A model generated the notes under the pieces. It was not told where the DNA came from. It did not search any database and saw only the letters and a program-made list of their open reading frames with translations. The position numbers and the translations under genes were made by a program. Positions 35,170 through 47,111 of a stretch of DNA of 48,495 nucleotides are shown here, one piece after another. The stretch's first letter is position 1; each line of letters starts with the position of its first letter. The stretch spans positions 125,572,393 to 125,620,887 of the forward strand of contig JBOZIK010000001.1 of the NCBI GenBank assembly GCA_051453625.1, in the 5' to 3' direction. The DNA comes from Welwitschia mirabilis (Eukaryota > Gnetophyta > Gnetopsida > Welwitschiales).

Positions 35170-35525
35170 ACTCAACAACTCATACAGGACATAATTTAGT
35201 CATAAAGAGAAAGATGATTTGGAGACCATTTGATAAGGTGAGTATTCATTAAGATGTTTATCAAGAAGTGGTTTTAAAGCAAAAGAGATTTTGTCTTCAT
35301 CATTGAGGCTCAGGTCTTGCTTAGAAGGTAAGGATGAAAGTGATATTATTGGCTCAAGAGATTATTGAGAAAAAGATTAAGGCTCTTCATAGGGTGGGCC
35401 ATGTATAGGCCGTTGGCTAATGTTATCCTCTTCATTAATATTACTAGAGGATTCTTTCTCATGAGGTTGTGCAAGCGACGATGATTGTGGTTGAGAGATA
35501 GATTCATTTTCAATGTTGTCCATTT
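35170..35525 (-). pseudogene. Element A ORF remnant, acidic region (conserved in element B)
   Basis: From a Met at about 35522 the minus strand reads an acidic, Ser-rich stretch (HEKESSSNINEEDN). After stops it continues with SKQDLSLNDEDKISF at about 35330-35290. Element B has KQDLSLNKEDKSSL at about 44265-44230 in the same position. A shared phrase in an otherwise diverged region indicates that it was once translated. The function is unknown; it may be the C-terminal part of a gag-like protein. Confidence 0.5.
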
Positions 35526-35759
35526 GTGTAGCTCTCTAATTTGTAATCTTCCTTAAATGGTTTCTCACTTTCTATTGATTTTTTGTTGTTTGGTGTGTCT
35601 AATATACTCTGAATTATAGCCTAGTTGTGCATAATCATTCACTCTCTAATGTATTTTGGAATTCAAGGTCTTCTTGGGTTTCTTCATAGGCTTCTCCATG
35701 GAACCCTTCTTCGGTTCTTTCTCATTCCTATGTCATCAATTCTAGTCTTATAAATTACT

Positions 35760-36235
35760 TAAAATTTTTCAAGGATCTTAGGTTCATGAAATGTAGGAAG
35801 TTTTTCTTTTCCTTGTTATTAGTTAAGAGCCCTATGGATTTAATCATTAGTTTGGGCTATTTTTTGAAGGATTTTCTCAATGTTTTCCTTAGTTTCATTA
35901 GTCATTTCTTCCAAAGACTATGAAGGTAATTGAAACATGTTGGACGCATATTTTAAAAATCTTTGAAATGTATGTTCAAAGGAAGGTGAGATAGTTTATT
36001 TGGTGTAGGAAGATGATGGATATTAGTCATATAATAAAGGATATTAAAAGGAAGATGAAAGGTAAGGATTAAAGAACACTAAATATGAATATAAGGACGA
36101 AGGATAATAATTATGAGGGTTAATAAAAGGTGTGGAGTCAAACTCCTATTGTTCAATGTATAGATTTTGAAATTTAATGTTGCAAGGAGGTTGATCTATG
36201 TATGGATAGGGTTGAATATACTATCCAAAATTTTC
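35760..36235 (-). pseudogene. Element A gag-like ORF remnant (Tyr/Pro/Ser-rich part, then helical part)
   Basis: The frame reads YIDQPPCNIKFQNLYIEQ, then several YPSS-type units, then SPSFEHTFQRFLKYASN, a helical Glu/Lys/Gln segment with ETKENIEKILQKIAQTND, and KEKLPTFHEPKI. Element B keeps the same order and shares KLPTFH. The low-complexity part followed by a coiled-coil-like segment resembles the C-terminal gag region of Athila/Tat elements, but I cannot assign a family. Five or more stops interrupt it. Confidence 0.5.
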
Positions 36236-37167
36236 TCTATTGTCGAAAGGATTTAAGGGTTTAGAATGATATACGTTGCATTAAAGATAATCCCCTAGAG
36301 CTTGTTTAAGTCAAATGTAGCCTTCTATCATTTGTTTGGTTTGATCATTATTCTAAAAACTATAAAGGTAGAATGGTTGTAAATGGGTTAAGTGCCCAAT
36401 TCATTGCTAATTTTTAGAAAATAGATTATGGTTTTAGTTCAGATTCACGTTTTCTTGACTTTTTACATTTTCAAAGGAAGTCTGATATCTAAAAGGTTTC
36501 AGAGAGTTCTTGAGAGATTTTAGCTAAAGTTTCAAAGGTTTTTGAGTAAGAACACTAGTTATGCTAGTCAAGAAAGGGGACAGTGTTGGTTATTTAAAGA
36601 CAACCAGGTCAGAAAAAATACAAAAATCTTGTTTAGTCTATGTGATAGATTTTATGTTATAAGGATTCAAAAAGTTTAAGCAAAATACAAAATTAACTAT
36701 AATCTAAAAAAATTGAAACCTATAAAAATAAACCCTAATTTTTTTATTTTCTTAAAATTTTAGCAGAAATAAAAACTAAACATAACTAAAAATTTATAGA
36801 AAGAACAAAACTACAAAACACATAAAAAATTTGTTAGAGTTTAGTTTTTCTTATTCATGATTTCAATTTTAGTTTCAACCTACAAGAAAGTCATTAGAGT
36901 TATAACATAAAATATCAAATGTAGAAATGAAATTTCAATTATTAGATTAGAAATATAAACTCAACAATTTAAACCAATTCAGGTTTTACTAGAAAAGGAC
37001 TAGTACCCACAACTGGAAAGAAATAAAAACACACAAAATGAAAGAGAAAATGAATAATTCAAGTATCACTAGAAAAGAGAACTAGTATCCACCATTGGAA
37101 AAATAAAAACTAACTAAAAATATTGCAAAAAAAAATCATGTACTCTTAAAAATCTACCATGTCAATA

Positions 37168-37185
37168 CCCCCAAAAATGGTGCCA
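37168..37185 (-). promoter_or_regulatory. Element A primer binding site, tRNA-Asp-like (decayed)
   Basis: The minus strand reads TGGCACCATTTTTGGGGG. By hand it matches about 13 of 18 bases of the site used by many plant Athila/Tat-type gypsy elements. It lies ten bases from the LTR border. Confidence 0.55.
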
Positions 37186-37195
37186 AAATCTTGTT

Positions 37196-38660
37196 TGTGT
37201 ATAGCAGTGAACCAGATTTAAGTAGATGAGAACCTAGTATTGTTCTTCCATAGCGATATATGTGGTAACTTCACAAAAGAAACATGACTATTTCAACTCA
37301 TAATGAAAACGAAAACAAAACAAAAAATAGAAGTATAAGAATTCATTAAGTTCTACTTGGCAACATAAGAAAATAGAAGTGCTCTAAAGGTCTAACTAGT
37401 TTTTCCTTTTCTTCACCTTTATTCTGATAACTCTTGAATCCTAAAAGATAGCTAAAATTATCAACTCATTAAGGCTTAGCGTGGAGGCATAATATCATCC
37501 ACCACATGAGTGTTGATGAGTTATCTAGCCTAATTGATCCTTCATAGCCCTTCATAAGCATGGAAGGTATGAACAAAGGTGCACAAGATCCATTAAATGA
37601 TAGTGACTACAAATATCACAAAAGTAATCTCAAACAACTGATTTGGTATGAAAGAAATTTTTAACAAAGTAGGTCCACCTAAAAATTACAAATACCAATT
37701 CATTGTGCATTAACAATACAAGAATAAAACCTATTTAAGAACTAGCTTTACCTAAAGATTGCTAATACCAAATGAATTATGCATTAACAACGAAGGGATG
37801 AAAACTAATTCTTCTATTAAAATCTGAAAAATATATGCTATGTCAAAATAAGAAAGATGAAGATGAAGGATTCCTTAACTAGCCTTAGAACAATCCATCC
37901 TAAAGAAAAGTGATTAGAACACCATGATGTCCTAGAGCTCCAAGTCTTTCCTTACATTAGTCAACCACAAGATCCCTTACAATGAGGGCTTAAGGCCCTT
38001 TTATAAATGAATAAAAGCTTGAAGAGCTTTGTCATGATTACGTTAGATGAGCTATTGATAAATGGTTACATAAGGAGGAGTTACATTAGAATAGTTACTT
38101 AATGACGAAGTTAAAATTTTTGGCATGTAGCCATAAAGGATGACTTTCTATCTTCTAATCTATGCATGATAATGAGATGTCCTTTAATTGATAATACATA
38201 TGTCAATGGATGCCATGTCATGTGTCTTTCACGTAGTCATTCTCGTTGTTGCCACATATTGCTACGATGTGTCATTTTGTACTTTTTCTATGTATCATTA
38301 GGTTTTACTATTTGTTCTATATTACTTTTGACTTATCACATAAGTGTAAATTAATTAATTCCCAAACAGGTTTAGTAACATGAGTTTTGAGTCATTTTGC
38401 CCTAGAAGGCCAATGACATTAGTAGTCCTGGATAGCAGTGCTAGCATTTTGTGGTAGAATTTCTTCAAGTTTTAATGTCCCTATAAAGGTAGTAATAGAT
38501 TTGCTAATATTAGGGGAAAGCTCATATCTTAATGAAAACATGATAGAAATGGTAAAAGACATAATTTTATAATAAAACAATAAGTTTAATGTCTTTTCAT
38601 ATGTAAAATTGATTTTTTACTTGTAAACATTAGTCTTTTTAGTTTTGTAAATTATTCCAA
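37196..38660 (-). repeat. Element A 5' LTR (outer end uncertain)
   Basis: Co-linear with 32280-33705. Similarity is clear to about 38600 (TTTAATGTCTTTTC against TTTAACATCTTTTC), then weakens near TTAGTCT at 38630. The last 100 to 150 bases of the partner LTR are not recognisable here, so this copy is probably truncated or rearranged. Confidence 0.75.
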
Positions 38661-39497
38661 ATTATAGAGGTTGTAATAATATGTGGATCTTTGAAATAAA
38701 TTTTAAAAATGATTTGAAGATTAAGCCTTTAGCACTTAAACTTAATTTCCACTATTTAAATGTAATTGTTTAATTGTTTAGCTAAGAGAAAAAGATTTAA
38801 CTCATGAAGTTTTTTAAACCGAAATAAATTTCAATAATATTTTATATGAATATTCTTTTCAACGTTAGCATTTTCCTTTTTTTCCCCCTTTCTTTCTTTC
38901 TTTCTTTCTTCTTTCTTTTTAGGGTTGGAAGGTTGGGTTCGTGGGGAGGCGAGAAAAGGGGGCTGTTGGGGGGTTGGTGATGGGAAAGGGGTGTGGTAAT
39001 CTAAAGAAAAAAAATCACATAAATTTAGGAGGATTGAAATCAACTTCAGATGATCTAAGCTCTTTTTTCTTTAAGAACGAAATTTACTATTGCATCTTGA
39101 TAATCCTTTTACTATCTTATCAAGAACAATTTTATGTATTTTTTCTTAACTCTTCTTATAAAGATAGGCATATTAGCTTTAAAATCTAGAATTCATTATA
39201 TTTCCTGAATTTGTCTCATATTCATGTTAAAATTATAAACCACATATTTTAAAAGATTAATACTTCAACTAAAAGTTTTAGAATAGATCTTTAAAATATC
39301 CTAAATGCTTCTAAAAACCCTTTTTTTCTTTATATAAAATATAAAAGAACAACGCACATATTGCACATGAGTTAAATTTGAAATAATTTTTGTAATTTTA
39401 ATTTCTATAGAAAGTTATTTATTTGAGCCTTATAAATCCTTACTACTAAAACTTTCATAATAAAAAGAAAATAAAAACTAATAACAAGCTATTTATT
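38661..39497. other. Spacer between elements A and B
   Basis: No gene was recognised. It includes the pyrimidine/G-rich junction described separately. The plus frame 38941-39189 runs out of the G-rich tract and has no family. Confidence 0.5.
38871..38996 (+). repeat. Polypyrimidine (CTTT)n tract followed by a G-rich tract
   Basis: 38871-38920 is nearly pure C/T, with a CTTT repeat at 38889-38920. 38922-38996 is strongly G-rich with runs of 3 to 6 G, enough for a possible G-quadruplex. A sharp strand switch occurs at 38921. Confidence 0.8.
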
Positions 39498-40850
39498 TAA
39501 GGCTATATTTTACAAGTAAAAACTAGGTCTTTCATTATGGAAAGGAATCAATGTCATTTTCTCCTTAGGCATAATTCATGAGAGAAGACAGTAAAATAAT
39601 TTGCACTTCTATTTTATCAAATGATTTAAGCAAAAGTATAAATCAAGAATGCGATAAAGAGATTCCAATGAGTGAGTGCAAGAAATAGACGTAGAACTTA
39701 AGAACTAGAATTAATGTTTTACCAAATAAAAGTTTCTATTTTAAGATATATCACAAGTTTCACCTTAAATCCTAAATATGCCAAGTTCATTACAGCTTGA
39801 ATTATGATGATATTATCTCATTCACCACATGAGTAGTGGTAAGATCCTTTTGTCACTTTAGTTTGTCTTATGATAAATAGGAAATAAATCCCAAGGGCCA
39901 TCAAACAAAATCAAAATATGAAAAGAAAATGTAAACAAAAAGGATTTACTCAAAGATATAAATAACTTAACAACATTGTAGCTTCATATCAAGTATTAAA
40001 AGTATGAACTAAGTCACAACTTAAAATTAAGGAATGAAGGCTAATATTTTTATTATCAAAAATAAACTAGGAAATACATCAATTAAGGAAATCTTAAGCT
40101 TATAAAGGCTTGAAAAAGAAACACCAAGCTAGATTTAAGGCTAGTCCATTCTAAAAGAGGGAAATTAGAAAGAAATGATAGAAATATTCTTCCTTCGAGA
40201 ATGATTCCTTCCATATCCAAAAGATTTTCTACAAAGTGGAATGCTTGACCCTTTCTATAGTGAAGGCTAGGGTTTAGGCAGTTAGCATTTCTTCATTTAG
40301 TATTTGGTGAAGTTGTTCAGGTTTTGTCCCTTAGTGTTAGGTATCTTCTACTCAAAATAACATGGATTGTCATGATGAGTATAACAAATGGGCTTGGGAG
40401 TAGGATTCATCCATAAACTAATGCCAACACCACATGCTACCAATGTCGTTGTCATTTTATGCAGTAATTAGTCATTTTATAGTTAAGATAATAGTAGATT
40501 TTAGTGTAGTAAATAATGGATTCACAACTAGACATGGCTTGCTTCTTCATGAAAAATCTAGAAAATAAGTGTGGAAGTGATTTTTCTAAATTGAAAAGTG
40601 TTATCATATAGGTAAATGGAATCACTAGAATTTTATGTAGAAACATGTTCATCTTTCATCCCTAGATTTAAAATGCAATTAAGTACCTAAAAATGGCATA
40701 GGATAGAAATATTTTCATGTCAATCATTCTTTATCAACTTTTTGACAAGGGACTAATAAAAGTCTAGTTGGGTAGCTTATCAATATTGATAATTATATCA
40801 AGTATTTTAGCTTAATTTTTAAAACAAATTGTGAATAATTACAAATGTCA
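39498..40850 (-). repeat. Element B 3' LTR
   Basis: Starts near TAAGGCTATATTTTAC (TG mutated to TA) and is co-linear with 46060-47111 through TTTCATTATGGAAAGGA, TTAAGAACTAG, GATATATCACAAGTTTCAC and CATTCACCACATGAGTAGTG. The outer end ACAAATGTCA at 40850 adjoins the polypurine complement. Confidence 0.85.
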
Positions 40851-40860
40851 TACCCCTAAC
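40851..40860 (-). promoter_or_regulatory. Element B polypurine tract
   Basis: The minus strand reads GTTAGGGGTA before TGACAT. This is the same arrangement as in element A. Confidence 0.62.
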
Positions 40861-40959
40861 CAAACTTTATCCTCGAGGTTTAGAAAGATAGGAAAAAAAG
40901 AACACACTTTGAGAATACATTAATGCTATCATTAAAGGAAATATGTTTCATTACATGTC

Positions 40960-40967
40960 TTTTTTTT

Positions 40968-41006
<39 letters not shown>
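40960..41006. repeat. T run joined to (GA)18 microsatellite
   Basis: Eleven T are followed by an uninterrupted GA run of 36 bases at 40971-41006, inside element B. Confidence 0.96.
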
Positions 41007-41010
<4 letters not shown>

Positions 41011-41264
41011 GTGCAATGCAAAACTCAAGCTACCATGCATAAATAAGAAAAAGAAAGAAAAGAAAAAGTCTAACTAAATGAACATTTAAAAGAAATCCTT
41101 TTTACTAGTTGTTAATTGGTCTTATCTTGTTTGCAAAGAATGTCCTTTTCCTTCTTAGCAAGTTTCTTCATCTTGCCTCATAACTTGCCAATTCAGGTCT
41201 TTTGGCTTTTGGTATCTACTCAAGAAAAGTTTCACTAGAGAAAGAAGAAGGGAATTGTAGAGGA

Positions 41265-41294
41265 TAAGAAGAAGAAGAAGAATAAGAAGAAGAG
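41265..41294. repeat. (AAG)n-rich tract
   Basis: Short imperfect AAG trinucleotide run inside element B. Confidence 0.8.
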
Positions 41295-41490
41295 GGATAA
41301 TAAGTCTTTTTAATAGGCTCTTTGCCTTTTGATGTATTATTTGAGGTATATATGAAGTAACATACAGAGGAAGAGTGTAATGACATAATATATCATGTTG
41401 AATTTCTTTTTTTTGTTCTTGCTGCTGCTACTTTTATTGTTATTCATTTTATTTATTTGGAATCCAATCTATTTTTTCGTACTTTTGGAT

Positions 41491-41945
41491 TTAAGTTATT
41501 TTCCAAGAAGTAATGGATTTGATATAGGATCTATTCCAATTATCATAGTCTAAGGTTTGGTAAAGGGTATTGTGGATAAGGTCAAAAATGAAACAAGAAA
41601 GGGCAAAATTGCTTTTATGTCCTACATGGTTAATGATGCTTTTAAATAAAAATTTGGCTATGTCGAAGGGTTGATTATATTTGATAATTCTAATAATATC
41701 TAAGCAGCTATCATAGGCATTAGTGAAATGGGATGTGGATAGGATATTTCTCATAACAAATCTAAATACAGTGAATTGATTTTTGTCTAAAAACTAGGAT
41801 GAACTTCTCCTCTATTAGGTGCATATTCGAAATCTAAGGCATGACAACAATACTCAAGGGTTTTGATAAGATTAAAAGATAAATGCTCAAAATGATCAAT
41901 TCCTAAGGTAACTTCTAAATCCACTAAAGAAATAGTAAAAAAAAG
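41491..41945 (-). pseudogene. Element B unidentified ORF remnant (not found in element A)
   Basis: An open minus-strand stretch of 87 codons (41754-41491) reads INHVGHKSNFALSCFIFDLIHN and similar. In an adjacent frame upstream (to about 41945) a coherent reading continues: SLVDLEVTLGIDHFEH, LEYCCHALDFEYAPNRGEVH. Two pieces joined by one frameshift suggest a former protein of at least 140 residues. The wording reminds me of the N-terminal gag-like proteins of Tat/Ogre elements, but I cannot confirm a family. Confidence 0.45.
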
Positions 41946-42002
41946 TGCATTGAATATAAAAGTGGATTACCTAGTGAATTTTCTCATCGAATGAAGTGTT
42001 TT

Positions 42003-42012
42003 NNNNNNNNNN
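42003..42012. other. Assembly gap (10 N)
   Basis: Ten N inside element B; true length unknown. Similar 10-N placeholders are at 15836-15845 and 28666-28675. Confidence 0.95.
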
Positions 42013-44229
42013 TAGTAGAAAGTGTTGGCTTCTTTAAAAAAATAATTTCAACCTCTGGTTTTGATTCTTTCCAAGAAAAATAGAGTATATATATCTAGAA
42101 ATGAATCAAATATTTTCTCCTCAATGAATGTTCCTTATCTAGCACTCATGGTTACTTGAAAAGAAATAGTAGAAACAAGAAGAGAAGAAAGAGAAATGTA
42201 GAACAGGAGGAGAGAGAAGACGAAATAATTCTATATTAAGCTTAAGAGATAAAACTAGCAATTGAAAATGTGAGAAAAATCAATGAAAGTAAACTAAAAT
42301 AATCAAAATAGATTTAGTTCAAAGCGTAGTAGACTAAAAAGTTAGAATAAAAATCATAATATAAGATTGAGCATAGAAGGAGATGAAGAAACTATGGCAT
42401 GAGTGAATGCAAATAATAGCACTAGTGTATGATTAACAAATATTGTGGGCCTAGTTGAGCTATGTAAAATAGTGCAAGTAGAGTAGGTGAGAATGAAGTG
42501 TGGTAAAAACATGTTTTAAAATAGGGTTTTATAGAGAGATAAAATAAGGACTATAAATGAGATATAACAAGGACTATAAGGTTTTTTGACTTTATTAACA
42601 GTTTCGGTTAAATGGTCATGGATCAAGACAACAATAAAAATATATGTGTTCGTAGGTGTGTTTTTTTCATAGAGTGAAAATAGTAAAGTGATGATTTGAA
42701 TGGGTGTGAAAATGAAAAATGGTGATGGGAATGAAAACTTAACCATAAACCTTATGAATAAAATAGATAAATTACCTATGTTAATGGCCTTTTTTTTAAG
42801 ATTATGATTTTAATTTTATTTAAATGGACCTAAATCTCATACAAGTAGGGCATCAACTAAGTAAACTGATGAAAATTTAAGAGTAGTAAACAAATTTTAA
42901 GTGCAATTATTAAAGAAAGCAAGACACAAAATATTTCCAGTTTCCACCTTTTTATTTTCAGCTTTCCCTTCTATCATGATGAATACCTTTGTTTTAGGCA
43001 TTTTGATCTTGTTGAGCATCTAATGTTATGGCACTTTTCTTCTAATAGGGTTAAGCATGTTATTCTTAAAGAACAGTGTTGCATTACTAGCTAGCATCTA
43101 TAGCTCTGATGTAGTTGAATGTGCTATAAGGAGATCATTAGAGCTACATTACTAGTAAGATTCGTAGCCCCATTGCAGTTATCTAGACCTAATAAAAGTG
43201 ATCAAAAATAAAAATGTTGTTTAAAGAAGAGATTTATTTTTTATTTTGATTTTACTTCTCATATACATTTTTTATGTGTACATAAGAGGAGTTATTGGCT
43301 TATTAGCCTAATTAATCAATAGTCTTGTTCCCATAAATGCTTGAAAATTAAGAATATAACTTGAAAGTAGGAATTCCACATTTTCATCCATTTTTTCAAA
43401 TTAAAGACTCAAGTCAATACAAACCTTGACAACATAACTCAAAATAAACATATTTGTCTCTCAAAAAACATAAGTACACCTAATCTTAACTACGACTTGC
43501 AATGACATAAAGATCACTTATTATCAGTTTAATTATTAAAGACCATTAACTCATGTCATTAAGTCTCAAAACTTCTAAGTGAATGGAAGTGGTGGATGAC
43601 TACTAAGTCTTATCAATTAGTGCCATAATGGAAGGAATGAGGTGTAAGATATGAAAAGATAGTAACTAATTTAATGATGTGAGTGAAATTTTGGGTTTCC
43701 TATGTGAAAGGGCTTAAGAGGATAATTGTACAAGTGGTAATGCTTGGGTGGTTCCCTAAGAGATACACCATCAAGTGACATTTGTTTTTAATTATGACTA
43801 GACCTCTCCATACTAAATCTAATCTAAAAGAAAAATCTACTCAAACCATGCAATGAACAAAAAAATTCTCATAATAGGGCTTTTCAGGGTGATGCATGTG
43901 GAATGGCTTAATGGTATGGAAGCTAAGAAGCTCAAGGATATGATGGATAAGATCATGTGAAATGTCATAAACTTGGATATAATCAATGTAAATCTTCATA
44001 CATGAGTCTATGAGATTAGAGAGAATACTAATGCAGGAAATGAAGGTTAGGCATTCAAGGTCTAACAGGGTTCATTCTTTAGCTTGCTTATAATTTATCA
44101 ATAAGACTTGAAAGACATCATCTTGAGAAGAAGATAAAAGTAAGTTAAAAACCACTATATAAAATGAATGTTTATTAAAATAATCATGCTTGAGGTCATT
44201 AAAAACCAGATCCAATTCTAAGGAAGATT

Positions 44230-44980
44230 TGTCTTCTTTATTAAGGCTTAAATCTTGCTTAAAGAATAAAGATGAAATAGAAATGTTTAGCTCATGAAAA
44301 TGTTAAGAAGAAGTTAAGGATTCTTCCTATATTAGATTATCAATAGGTTCTTCTTTAATGTTCTCTTCTTCATCATGGTTGCTACATGACTCATCCTCAG
44401 ATGTATAACTTTCCTCACGTGGTTGCTTATCCTCTAATAATTGTTTATCTTCTAGGTTCTTATTAGCTTTTTTACCATTCTCAAAAGGTGTGATTTGGAT
44501 ATCATTAATTTAACTTTCCTCATTCCTTTCAAAGTTTTTAATACTCCTATGATTAGGTTTATGGAATGTAGGAAGCTTTTTCTTTTCTTATTGGTTAAGT
44601 GTACTAAAGATTTGAGCATTGGTTTGATTTAACTATTGAATACTTTTCTCAAATTTTTACAATGTGGAAGAGGTTTTCTAGTTAACATGCTATTGACCTT
44701 AGTTGATTTACATCTAGGATCCCATAAATTTTTTAAGGGTGTCTTTCAAGAAAGGTGAATAGGATTGTTGGATGTTGGAAGATAAAGGGTATTGGTCAAA
44801 TGAAGAAGAATATAAAAGGAAAGATGAAGGGTATTCATGAGAAAATGAAGGGTAAGAACTAGAGGGTAAAGATTATTAATAAAATTATAAGGACAAAGTG
44901 TCATAAATGATGGTGAAAAACATAGGATCAAACTCCTCTTATGGAAAGTAAGTCTTTCAAACTCATGATAAGGAAGTTAG
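44230..44980 (-). pseudogene. Element B gag-like ORF remnant, homologous to element A
   Basis: From about 44980 downward: YPSSSYPSFSHEYPSSFL, then DQYPLSS and SPFLKDTLKKFMGS, then KKLPTFHKP near 44560, then an acidic stretch with EDKQLLEDKQPREE and EDESCSNHDEEEN, then KQDLSLNKEDKSSL near 44250. The same features occur in the same order in element A (36235 to 35290). Shared short peptides in independent decayed copies show that the region once encoded a protein. No catalytic motif was seen. Confidence 0.52.
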
Positions 44981-45911
44981 TTATGTATGAAAAGGTATTA
45001 GCTGTTGCATATAATCTCTTATACTTTGCATAATGTTGGAAGAATTTTGGATTGAAAAATTATATGGGTTATCTTCAAGGAAGGACAAAGGACAAAAATC
45101 CAATTTCATGATTGACATGGAATCCCATGGTAGATTTAAAATGGATTTGATAGAAATATTTGTGTTTAAAAAACCAAAAAAAACACAAATGTTCAAAACC
45201 TTCTTAGAATCCAAAATGTCAGATAATGTTAGATTCAAAAAGTTCCTAATGTCTAAATATGTTCAAAAAGATAAGACAAAAGTCTGAGAAACATTTGGAG
45301 GTAAATTACTCAAAGAGGCCAACGACACCACTTAGGTATGTTAACAACACTAATGGTTTGAGATGAAACAAATTGAAAAAGAATGGAGATTACATATATG
45401 ATTATACAAATTGGTTTTCATAATGGTTAATAGAAACTAAACTATAGAAACTAAAACGATAGAGTGGATTTGAAATGAAAATCATAGAAAAACCCTAGAA
45501 AAATGGAAACTTAATAAATGAAATAGAAATTAAAATCTAAATCCAAGCATACACAAAACTGAAAATGAAATCTACATTAATGAAAATGCAGAAAAAGAAA
45601 GAGGAAAAAAGGATTACTTTCTGTCTTCATTAATTTTGATTTCTTTTTTTTTTTTTAAATATTTTTATCACTTTATATTTGGTCTAAGAGAAACTAAATA
45701 GAAAACCCTACACAAACTAGTTAGTCTTGCACACATAAAAATTAATATAACACTAATATTTTAGGCTAGATCTAGAAAGTTTAACAAAACTTAGAAGAAT
45801 TAAAAATTTGGACTAGTTCGGGTATCACTAGAAAGGATCAGATGTCAACCATTGGATAGTATAGAAAAATGAAAAATACTAAAATCTAAATGGAAAAAAG
45901 AAAAAGAAAAC

Positions 45912-46085
45912 TATGAATTCCCCATTATAGATACTATGTTATTATCCCTAGAAATGGTGTTAAAAAGCTATTTGAGGCTATCTTTTATAAATAAAAAATA
46001 TGCATTCCTCATTATAGCTACTATGTTATTATCCCTAGAAATAGTGTCAACCAGCTATTTGAGGCTATCTTTTATAAATAAAAAA
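45912..46085. repeat. 87-bp tandem duplication across the element B primer site and LTR start
   Basis: Units 45912-45998 and 45999-46085 each hold ATTATAG.TACTATG, the decayed primer site (CCCTAGAAAT(G/A)GTGT) and the LTR start TGAGGCTATCTTTTATAA. The units are very similar, so the duplication is younger than the element. Confidence 0.92.
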
Positions 46086-47111
46086 TAGGTATTTCATTAT
46101 GGAAAGGACTCAGTGTCATTCTCTCATTTAGGATAATTTGTAACAGAAGATAGTAAAATAAAGTACCCTCCTATTCTAGCTAATGATCTAAGCAAAAGTA
46201 AAAATCAAGAATGTGATAAAAGAGATTTTAATAAGTGAGAACTGGAAATGGACATAGCACTTAAGAACTAGCATTAATGTTTTAACAAATGAAATGCTTC
46301 CATTTAAAGATATATCACAAGTTTCACTTTAAATCCTAAATATGTCAAGTTCATTATCGCTCAAATCATGGTGACATTATTTCATTCACCACATGAGTAG
46401 TGGTGAGATTCTTCTATTACTTTGGTTTGTCATAGCTTATTTATAAGTATGATAAGTAGGAAACAAATCCCAATAATCATAAAATGAAATCAAAATACAA
46501 CACAAAAATGTAAACAAAAAAATCTCACTCAGAGACATAAATAAATTAGCAAAATTGTAGCTTCATATCAAGTATCAACTAAATCACAACTTAAAATCAA
46601 GAAATAAATACTACTATTTTAATTATTAGAAAGAAATCATGTAGTACATTAATGAAGGAAATCTTAAACTTGAAAAATAAACATCAAGCTAGCCCATTCC
46701 TAAAGAACAGAAACTAAAAAGACATGATAAAAGAGTTATTCATCTAAAAATCATTGCTTTCATCTCTAAAATATTTTCCATAAAGTGGGGTGCTTGGCTC
46801 TTTTTACAGTGAAGGATAGGATTGGAGTGATTGGACTTTTTGTCATTTAGTATTTGGTGGAGTGGTTGAGGTTCCATCTCAACCAGTACAACTACCACAT
46901 GTCACCAATGATGTTGTCATTTTATGTAGCAATTTGTCATTTGATAGTTAAAGATAATGGTAGATTTTAGTGCAGCAAATAACTAGACCCACGACTTAAA
47001 ATAGCTTTATTATCCATGAAAAATCTAGAATGTAAGTTTGAAAGTGATTTTTATAAAGTAATTAACGCTATCGTATAAGTATTTAACACCATCAACATTT
47101 TGTATGGGAAC
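46060..47111 (-). repeat. Element B 5' LTR, truncated
   Basis: Co-linear with 39498 to about 40690. The last stretch of about 160 bases present in the other LTR is missing; similarity stops where TGTTAGGAGATAAG starts at 47112. Confidence 0.8.

Larger units (their letters stand above)
32280..38660 (-). mobile_element. Element A: large LTR retrotransposon derivative without pol
   Basis: Direct LTR copies at 32280-33705 and from 37196 to about 38660 flank an internal region of about 3.5 kb. A polypurine-like tract (plus-strand complement CCCCCTAAC) follows the lower LTR, and a decayed primer site resembling tRNA-Asp lies beside the upper LTR, so the element reads on the minus strand. No protease, polymerase or integrase motif was found. 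A degraded ORF shared with element B is present. These traits fit a LARD-type derivative related to Athila/Tat gypsy elements. Confidence 0.8.
39498..47111 (-). mobile_element. Element B: large LTR retrotransposon derivative, related to element A
   Basis: LTR copies at 39498-40850 and 46060-47111 flank an internal region of about 5.2 kb. The polypurine/LTR junction, the primer-site region and several internal stretches (for example 42940-43150 against 34040-34220, and 43500-44760 against 34600-36000) correspond to element A in the same order. B has about 1.6 kb more internal sequence, with a separate ORF remnant. No pol motif was found. The upper LTR seems cut at 47111 by another LTR-like sequence. 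Confidence 0.8.

Noticed and set aside
38941-39189. 82-codon plus-strand frame
   Set aside because: Begins in the G-rich tract and continues in AT-rich sequence; no domain and no composition typical of a gene.
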